DNA from: Eubacterium sp.
Lineage (GTDB): Bacteria; Bacillota; Clostridia; Lachnospirales; Lachnospiraceae
NCBI GenBank assembly: GCA_003486385.1
Contig: DNFT01000037.1
Location: 1-39,666 of the forward strand
Direction: 5' to 3'
Length of the DNA: 39,666 bases
Positions within the stretch are counted from its first letter, which is position 1, and each line of letters starts with the position of its first letter. This document shows positions 33,891 through 39,666 of the stretch, in pieces. Both the position numbers and the translations under genes were made by a program. The notes beneath the pieces were generated by a model. The model worked only from the letters and a program-made list of their open reading frames with translations. It did not search any database and was not told where the DNA came from.

Positions 33891-34157
33891 TTACTTTCTG
33901 ATTCCTAAACGTGCAATCAAAGAACGGTAAGCTTCAACATCATTCTTCTTGAGATACTCAAGCAGACCTCTTCTCTGACCAACCATCTTAAGAAGACCTC
34001 TTCTTGAATGATGATCCTTCATGTTGGACTTAAGATGCTCTGTAAGCTCGTTGATTCTCTCTGTTAAAAGAGCGATCTGAACCTCAGGTGATCCTGTGTC
34101 GTTAGGTGTTCTTCCGTAAGCGGCAATAATCTCTGCCTTCTTTTCCTTAGATATCAT
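33891..34157 (-). CDS. rpsO: 30S ribosomal protein S15
   Basis: Primary 16S rRNA-binding protein of the small-subunit platform. 88 residues, the standard length: TGSPEVQIALLTERINELTE, HHSRRGLLKMVGQRRGLLEY and the end YRSLIARLGIRK. The frame extends upstream to 34286, but GGAGG nine bases before the ATG at 34155-34157 gives the true start. A leader of about 95 bases with alternative stems lies between its promoter and the ATG. Pnp follows. Confidence 0.99.
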   Translation of the reverse strand: MISKEKKAEIIAAYGRTPNDTGSPEVQIALLTERINELTEHLKSNMKDHHSRRGLLKMVGQRRGLLEYLKKNDVEAYRSLIARLGIRK

Positions 34158-34257
34158 AGTGATATTCCTCCATATAATAAAATAATATAATCGCCAATAA
34201 CCAAGCCACAGGTTGGAGTAATCCAAAGGCATAGCTACGGCTGTAACATACTTTATA
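34158..34257 (-). promoter_or_regulatory. rpsO leader, candidate S15 autoregulatory RNA
   Basis: The leader holds a hairpin TTGGA/TCCAA around four bases, an enclosing AGCC...GGCT pair, and a downstream GGTTATTGG that can instead pair with CCAACC. Mutually exclusive stems are what S15-controlled leaders use, but no match to a named Firmicutes S15 leader was tested. Confidence 0.5.
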
Positions 34258-34286
34258 ATAATAGCACGATAATTGTTAAAATGCAA
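34258..34286 (-). promoter_or_regulatory. rpsO promoter
   Basis: Minus strand TTGCAT (34281-34286), 17 bases, TATTAT (34258-34263). Only a few dozen bases downstream of the preceding gene's stop, which has no clear terminator. Confidence 0.65.
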
Positions 34287-34336
34287 GAACTATTTTTAAT
34301 ATTATTCATTCAAAACTTCTCCCATGAATTTGGCTC

Positions 34337-34858
34337 TCATTGAATAAACAAGCTCATGAGTTCCTCATAGCTCTCCGCCGGCCCGATATAGGCTTCCGAC
34401 TCTCCATTTCTCATAATATTTATTATCCTAACCGTTTTTTCTTCATAGCTAAAATCCGAAAGTGCCAATGAATTTTTGAAGGCAGTCAGCGCATAATCAT
34501 TCTCCACAACGAACATACTGGTCTTTGTGTTATATAAGTCATACACGCTCTTATAGACTGTACCGTCGACAATGACCTCACCTGTATAATAATAGTCCTT
34601 CAGCCCCTTATGATATTTAACATCCAAGGTGATTGTCGCAGATTCGCCTTTTTCGTTAAAGTACAAGCCCGTATCCTTTATCGTTTTAGGAGCACACCTG
34701 ATAAACCCCACTACAACTAATACAGTAATCAACAGAACAAGCCCACTTACCACTATGAGTTTTATTTTCCGGGTTTTTCCATAACCGTTCTCAGCCTCAT
34801 TGCCTGCATATCCGATTGTATCTTTATCATCAATTGTTTTTTTGTAGTTTTTATTCAT
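34337..34858 (-). CDS. Single-pass membrane protein of unknown function
   Basis: A 173-residue protein I do not recognise. Residues 1-31 are polar; about 32-53 form one transmembrane helix (LIVVSGLVLLITVLVVVGF); the rest, starting IRCAPKTIKDTGLYF, is an outer domain of beta-rich, Tyr-containing sequence (YHKGLKDYYYTGEVIVDGTV, YKSVYDLYNTKTSMFVV). The longest frame starts at 34921 inside the preceding gene; GGAGG eight bases before the ATG at 34856-34858 decides the start. Third gene of an operon with two large lipoproteins, 31 bases after the second. Confidence 0.75.
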   Translation of the reverse strand: MNKNYKKTIDDKDTIGYAGNEAENGYGKTRKIKLIVVSGLVLLITVLVVVGFIRCAPKTIKDTGLYFNEKGESATITLDVKYHKGLKDYYYTGEVIVDGTVYKSVYDLYNTKTSMFVVENDYALTAFKNSLALSDFSYEEKTVRIINIMRNGESEAYIGPAESYEELMSLFIQ

Positions 34859-34889
34859 CTTCGTTTCCTCCCATCTATCCGTCACAATT

Positions 34890-37091
34890 TCACTCCGTTT
34901 CATCCAGATAAATCTGCACACGCGAATCTATAAGCTTAAGAGCCTGCTCAAGCGTCTTATCATGTTCAAAATACGGCTCAAGCTCCTCAAACACTATGCT
35001 CTGGATAACCGTATTCTCTGCCGGGAAAGGCACACACATTTCAAGGTACGGAATAAAATCTTCAATTCCATATCCCGTCACCGACACATAATCATCTCCA
35101 ATATATTTCAATGATTGAACCTCATCACCCAGAAAGGCTTCAATGAGCTCCCGTACCTCTTCTTTATGGATTGTGTTTACATTGACAACGATAACACCAT
35201 CATCGCGTAAATAATTACCATTTCCCTGCGATGTCGGATATCCAATATATTTATAGCCTGATTTTTCAAGGTACTCTAAATAATCCTGATAACTATCTTC
35301 ATCATGTATGTTGCCATTGCTCACGCCACCTATTTGATATGTCTTTTTCTTATCTACATCAACATCATCGATGCTTGTCAGCTCATAGTCCCCAAACGTC
35401 TCTATAAACCTTTTGACATCATCACTTGCAAACCTGCTTTGTCTCTTTTCCCAGTCAATGAAAAATGAATCTGTCAAATTCAATCGCGTTATCAATTTAA
35501 AGCTTATCTGTGATGAGCACAACGAATTGCCTATTTTTACGCATGGATATATGTCTCCTGCCAGCACTGAATCCATAAACTGCTCATGCGTCCATGTGTT
35601 TTCTTTGACAGAATCTTCATGGACAATAACACTCTCCATATATATACCCTGCGGCACACCATAGAACACGTCACCTACCATGCCTACTTTAACTGCACTC
35701 CCAATAAGCTTTTCTTTGTTTTCCAAGCCAATGATATCCTCCATGTCAGCAAGCATTCCCTTATCAACCATATTAAACATTTCATCCCTGCTTACAAGCA
35801 TTACATCAGGGCCATTGCCCGCCGCAAATTCAGCATATATTCTGTTCTTATCAGTGTCACCGCTTGCATCCGCAAAGGAGACAGACATATTTCTATTGTC
35901 CATCTTAGCCTGTGTAATCGCCGCCTTCAGCCGCCTTGAATCTCCAAGCAAATCTGCAACCTCAATTGCACTATCGTTGACCATTTCACTTTCCGAAGTA
36001 CTCACTATCCACTCACCGGAGCCGTCCTTGAATCTGATATATGGCTTGGCATTGCACCAGAGCATCAGCAAACTGCTGTTATTGTAATAACCTAAGTCCT
36101 CCAGATTACAACACTCCGTCCTGTCACCTGTAACTATATCCCAGCTAATCACTTTATTTTCTGATATATAATAAATCCTGCTGCCATGCATCACCACCGG
36201 CTTCATGGCACCATTGTCTTCAATACCTCCCAATTTTCTGACTGAATTGCTTTCATTATCATAGCAGACTATATCAACACACTTTTTGTGGCTCATATAT
36301 ATCGGAAACAGATAGTCCCCATCCTGTGTTCTTATAGGACTACGAAATATTGAATTTTGCGGTTTCTGATACTGATTGAGCAGATTACCCTCACCATCAA
36401 ACACGTAGAGAAAATTGACATCGTAATATTTATCCATCGGTAAATAATATATACAGCCATCGTCCGCCAGATAGACCTGATTTTCTCCATTTCCAATAAA
36501 TCCGGCATCCAGAAATAAATCATTATCTTTTACAAAAGAAGTCATATCTATCTGTTTGACTATTTTTTTATCCTCTATGTAGGACCAATAACGATTGCGT
36601 ACCAGTTCTTCATCAGCATTATAATAGCCCTCCTCCAAATCAAGCATCAATATTCCTTCCTCCGGCATGCAGGCTCCAAATACCAGATAATACGGTGCCA
36701 TGTAGCCTATATCGCTCATTGTAAATTCGCTGTGTACCGACCTTGTCATATCCGTAAGATTGACGCTGACACAGGCATACCTGCTGTTCTGGCTTTCTTT
36801 ATTATACAGCTCGTAAAGATAATATACCTTTTCACCAAACTGTCCCAGATATATACTCATAAAAACACTCTCATCCGAACTAACCATATCCGAAATATCA
36901 ATCAGATTAAACTTATCCATCCATATTGTCCAATTCCTGGCAACATTTTCCTGTACCTGAAACTCCTGCCCACGCCAGTCCACCGTACTTTCCTCTGTCC
37001 CATATGTACCTTGCTCACTTACCTTTTCCTTGGCACATGCGGACAAACATAATAAAAGTAATACAACCCATATAAAACGTATTTTCTTCAA
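34890..37091 (-). CDS. Lipoprotein with propeller-like and solute-binding halves, paralog B
   Basis: 733 residues. Signal peptide MKKIRFIWVVLLLLCLSAC with lipobox LSAC, cysteine 19. Residues about 40-370 are repeated Tyr/Asp/Gly-rich strands (YLADDGCIYYLPMDKYYD, IYYISENKVISWDIVTGDR) resembling a beta-propeller. Residues about 390-700 resemble an extracellular solute-binding protein of ABC sugar uptake (YAEFAAGNGPDVMLVSRDEM, LADMEDIIGLENKEKLIGSA, GVPQGIYMESVIVHED). It ends VFEELEPYFEHDKTLEQ and RVQIYLDE. Start is TTG with AAGGAGG seven bases upstream. It starts 29 bases after its paralog. No permease or ATPase lies nearby. Confidence 0.8.
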   Translation of the reverse strand: MKKIRFIWVVLLLLCLSACAKEKVSEQGTYGTEESTVDWRGQEFQVQENVARNWTIWMDKFNLIDISDMVSSDESVFMSIYLGQFGEKVYYLYELYNKESQNSRYACVSVNLTDMTRSVHSEFTMSDIGYMAPYYLVFGACMPEEGILMLDLEEGYYNADEELVRNRYWSYIEDKKIVKQIDMTSFVKDNDLFLDAGFIGNGENQVYLADDGCIYYLPMDKYYDVNFLYVFDGEGNLLNQYQKPQNSIFRSPIRTQDGDYLFPIYMSHKKCVDIVCYDNESNSVRKLGGIEDNGAMKPVVMHGSRIYYISENKVISWDIVTGDRTECCNLEDLGYYNNSSLLMLWCNAKPYIRFKDGSGEWIVSTSESEMVNDSAIEVADLLGDSRRLKAAITQAKMDNRNMSVSFADASGDTDKNRIYAEFAAGNGPDVMLVSRDEMFNMVDKGMLADMEDIIGLENKEKLIGSAVKVGMVGDVFYGVPQGIYMESVIVHEDSVKENTWTHEQFMDSVLAGDIYPCVKIGNSLCSSQISFKLITRLNLTDSFFIDWEKRQSRFASDDVKRFIETFGDYELTSIDDVDVDKKKTYQIGGVSNGNIHDEDSYQDYLEYLEKSGYKYIGYPTSQGNGNYLRDDGVIVVNVNTIHKEEVRELIEAFLGDEVQSLKYIGDDYVSVTGYGIEDFIPYLEMCVPFPAENTVIQSIVFEELEPYFEHDKTLEQALKLIDSRVQIYLDETE

Positions 37092-37120
37092 ATCTGCCCC
37101 TCCTTGGTAAAAATCATTTT

Positions 37121-39412
37121 TTATTGCAACTCATCCAGATAAATCTGCACACGGTCATCAATAACAGACGCTGTCTCCTCAGCGGTCTTACCGCCTGAAT
37201 AGTATGCCTCCAGCTCCTCCCAGACAATTTGTTCTATCTGAGGATATTTCTTCGGAGCAGGAACACATTTTTCCAACAAATCATTCACCTCATCCAGCGA
37301 TGTACTGCCATCATCAAAAAGCGGCATCTCCTGTCCCTGCCAATACGCCTTATCCTCATCAAATACTACATTCTCCGTTGGCAATGGAATTATCGGCATA
37401 CCTTCACCGAATGAGACAGCGTCCTGAACTTCCCTGCCCAAAAAGCACTCAAGATAAGCGGCTACAGCCTCATTCGCAGTTGTGGCTGCATTGACAACCA
37501 GCATACCTCCAGCTTCAAGATAATTTCCACAACCCTGCCGCGAAGGAAATCCTACATAATGCCACCCTGTATTTCCCCTTATTCCTGTGAAAGAATTTAT
37601 CAGATCAAGACTTGATATTGAGGTTAGAATCAACGCATCAGACGGTTTATTATCATCTTCATCCAATTGTTCTGCCTGACAGTTGCCAAGATATTCAATC
37701 AGCTTTATAAAACGTTCATCCTCAAAATGGCTTTCATTTTTCTCCCAGTCAATAACAAAGGAGTCTGCCAATAAATATTCCAGTAAAATCTTAATGGATA
37801 TCCTTGAAGCATGCAATGTTCCACCATCAAACAGCCTTCCCGATATTCTTCCATCCTCAAGCAGCGAAAGCATATCGTCCGGTGTCCAGCTATCTCCGTT
37901 CCATACATCATCCCTAATCATTAAGGACGTAGCCGTTATATCGGAGGCAATTCCGATTAGCACTCCATTATCCATTCCAAGCTTCAATACTCCCGGAATA
38001 ACCTTATTAAGTGATTCCTCAGAAATGTATCCACGCAGGTCGGCAAGAAGCCCCTTTTGACCTAGCAGTTCCATATTTTCTGCCGATACATACAGGATAT
38101 CAGGTCCCTGTCCCGACATCAGCTCTGCCATAATTCTGGCATAAAAATCTGTCTCGTCAATGCCATTTTTATCCTCATATTTATATGAATACTCAGGATT
38201 CTTCCTTGCAGCAACTCTGGCACAGGTTTTCACCCTGTTTGATTCATTAGTAAGGCTCACAACACGAACCGGGTCATTCTTATCAACCGGTTTATCAGAC
38301 ATAACCAGCAGCCAGTCCTCAAATTCTCCGTTTATCTGTCCGTACATCCTTAACACCGTAGTGTCATCGCTTCGCAGTACCAGCTGTTTTTTATAAACAT
38401 CCAAAACCCCATTTTCTTTGAACTCAAATATGAGCTTTCTCGTTCCCGATGTAACGTCCCATCTTATAATACCGTCGTTATTCTCATAATATAAATTATT
38501 TTCCTTCAAACCATACAATTGCAAAATGATGTCGTTTATTGTGGCCAGAGTTTTTATATTTTCATTTTTAACATCTACCCACAACAAGCTTGTTGTTTTA
38601 TCATTTTTATTATAACATGGAAAAATCAACTCTCCATCTTCCGTGTTCATCGGCTTTCCAATCTGTTCTCCCGCAGAGCAGTAGTATTCTGAAATATTTT
38701 TTCCATCCATATCCAGCACAAACAGACTATCCGAATTATCTCCAATCACATAGCTGTTTCCAAAAACATCAAACGAAAGCTCCTGACTGCGAAACACAAT
38801 GCTGTTATATTTTTCACGAATCAATCCCTTTTCAATATATGCCGGAAGAAGATTCGTCTCCACCTTGCCGCTGTCCTCAGTTAAATACACCAGTTCATTA
38901 GCCTTCTGCACAAAGTCGTCCCCGTCATATCCATATTTTAGCCAATGAAAGATGTACGAACCATCAACAGCTGCATTGACACCGCAGACAAAACCTGAAT
39001 TGTCTTCACCAGCTCCTATCTGCTCAGGCAGGAATAACGTCACCTTTTTTTCCATAGAAACCGTGTCAATACATTCCATGACCACCCTCACAGTAGTAAA
39101 CTCAGATAAAGTATTAACAGGAGTGAATCTGTAAATGCAGTCCTGCAGCGCATCTCCCTCAATAGTCTCAAGAGCTCGCTCATCATCGCTAAGCAGCTCC
39201 ACATCGTCATGTTCCCACCTTATGTATCTGTCTATCCATAGTTCCTGCTCCTTGACAACCTCATCATCAGTGACAAAACCATCTGTTTTCCACATTAACT
39301 CAATAGATGATGTTGACTTTTTATCAGCCTCATTCTCCCGACTGCCACAGCCACTGATAAAAAATGTCATTGTAACAATAAAAAATATTCCCAACATCTT
39401 AAAATTTTTCAA
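37121..39412 (-). CDS. Lipoprotein with propeller-like and solute-binding halves, paralog A
   Basis: 763 residues, first gene of the operon. Signal peptide ends ISGC, cysteine 22. The N-terminal half has propeller-like strands (SFDVFGNSYVIGDNSDSLFV, LYYENNDGIIRWDVTSGTRK); the C-terminal half is solute-binding-like (IMAELMSGQGPDILYVSAEN, LADLRGYISEESLNKVIPGV, VLIGIASDITATSLMIRDD). It shares with the next gene the segments FVIDWEKNESHF, GYPTSQGNGNYL-type GFPSRQGCGNYL, EVQ and the end VWEELEAYYSGGKTAEE...RVQIYLDE. Start is TTG with GGGGG eight bases upstream. Its ligand and export partner are unknown. Confidence 0.8.
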   Translation of the reverse strand: MKNFKMLGIFFIVTMTFFISGCGSRENEADKKSTSSIELMWKTDGFVTDDEVVKEQELWIDRYIRWEHDDVELLSDDERALETIEGDALQDCIYRFTPVNTLSEFTTVRVVMECIDTVSMEKKVTLFLPEQIGAGEDNSGFVCGVNAAVDGSYIFHWLKYGYDGDDFVQKANELVYLTEDSGKVETNLLPAYIEKGLIREKYNSIVFRSQELSFDVFGNSYVIGDNSDSLFVLDMDGKNISEYYCSAGEQIGKPMNTEDGELIFPCYNKNDKTTSLLWVDVKNENIKTLATINDIILQLYGLKENNLYYENNDGIIRWDVTSGTRKLIFEFKENGVLDVYKKQLVLRSDDTTVLRMYGQINGEFEDWLLVMSDKPVDKNDPVRVVSLTNESNRVKTCARVAARKNPEYSYKYEDKNGIDETDFYARIMAELMSGQGPDILYVSAENMELLGQKGLLADLRGYISEESLNKVIPGVLKLGMDNGVLIGIASDITATSLMIRDDVWNGDSWTPDDMLSLLEDGRISGRLFDGGTLHASRISIKILLEYLLADSFVIDWEKNESHFEDERFIKLIEYLGNCQAEQLDEDDNKPSDALILTSISSLDLINSFTGIRGNTGWHYVGFPSRQGCGNYLEAGGMLVVNAATTANEAVAAYLECFLGREVQDAVSFGEGMPIIPLPTENVVFDEDKAYWQGQEMPLFDDGSTSLDEVNDLLEKCVPAPKKYPQIEQIVWEELEAYYSGGKTAEETASVIDDRVQIYLDELQ

Positions 39413-39666
39413 ATTATTTTCCCCCTATATTAAAAAGCAAAAACTTTAAAACTTGTTTCAAAGCACCCAAGTTAATTGTTCCCATCAAGTGTATATTCTT
39501 ACTTAAAAACTACCATATTCCCAATAACATTGCAAGGGACACTTTCACTCTTATTTTTTCATCTTTTCGTTAAAAAATAAGGTGAAAGTGTCCCTTTACA
39601 AAACAGTCTATAATGTTACACTTAATATATTACATAAATAATCTGATGTTGGGGTCAAAACATGCC
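39413..39666. other. Upstream region of the lipoprotein operon, end of window
   Basis: Holds the ribosome site of the first lipoprotein gene, probably its promoter (no clear pair seen), the palindrome at 39534-39596, and at the end GGGGTCAAAACATGCC, possibly the left part of another palindrome cut by the window edge. Confidence 0.5.
39534..39596. repeat. Long GGGACA-core palindrome
   Basis: AAGGGACACTTTCAC, an extra T, then CTTATTTTTT (39534-39559) pairs with 39572-39596 around a 12-base loop: 25 pairs with one bulged base. The T/A-rich inner part could also stop transcription. Third palindrome of the GGGACA type in the window. Confidence 0.85.

Overview
The window looks like chromosomal DNA of a low-to-moderate GC, Gram-positive anaerobe of the Lachnospiraceae type (class Clostridia). 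This rests on the DnaE-independent PolC with its built-in exonuclease, a methylerythritol-phosphate pathway block fused to the pyrH-frr-uppS-cdsA-dxr-rseP-ispG-polC gene order, recA-recX-rny, AGGAGG ribosome sites, frequent TTG starts, DinR-type SOS boxes and many ECF/GntR/ABC small systems. I cannot name the species from sequence alone. All genes except two (29.5-30.7 kb) are on the minus strand.

Layout, in window order. 1-2.5 kb: start of a NUDIX-like gene, cmk, and a HI0933/BaiN-type flavoprotein. 2.7-3.6 kb: an RpiR/SIS regulator with its own promoter. 3.8-7.5 kb: a four-gene ABC operon with a YtrA-type GntR repressor; its promoter is covered by a perfect 47-bp palindrome and two of its gene junctions hold copies of a 150-bp three-hairpin repeat. 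7.6-12 kb: an ECF sigma factor, a membrane-anchored beta-propeller protein that is probably its anti-sigma or sensor partner, and a lipoprotein with a helically phased five-fold TTAC(A) array upstream. 12.3-15.8 kb: rny, recX, recA with two SOS boxes. 16.0-16.6 kb: four identical tRNA-Glu(CUC) genes in a 150-bp tandem repeat. 16.7-28.1 kb: polC back to pyrH, a housekeeping operon joining replication, isoprenoid, undecaprenyl and phospholipid synthesis, translation recycling and UMP phosphorylation. 28.2-29.2 kb: membrane-anchored polysaccharide deacetylase. 29.5-30.7 kb, plus strand: a small Imm59-like protein and a eukaryotic-type HisA. 30.8-34.3 kb: yebC, pnp and rpsO, with a long stem in the pnp leader. 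34.3-39.4 kb: two tandem paralogous lipoproteins that join a propeller-like N-terminal half to a solute-binding C-terminal half, plus a small membrane protein.

No phage, plasmid, CRISPR array, restriction system or intact insertion sequence is visible. What is unusual is the density of structured intergenic DNA: at least three unrelated long palindromes sharing a GGGACA core, a 150-bp repeat that contributes a ribosome binding site, a short structured motif placed directly before three unrelated genes, and long leader stems. These, rather than a new multi-gene defence or metabolic system, are the most distinctive content. Start codons were moved from the longest open frame wherever a ribosome binding site clearly favoured an internal codon; each case is stated.
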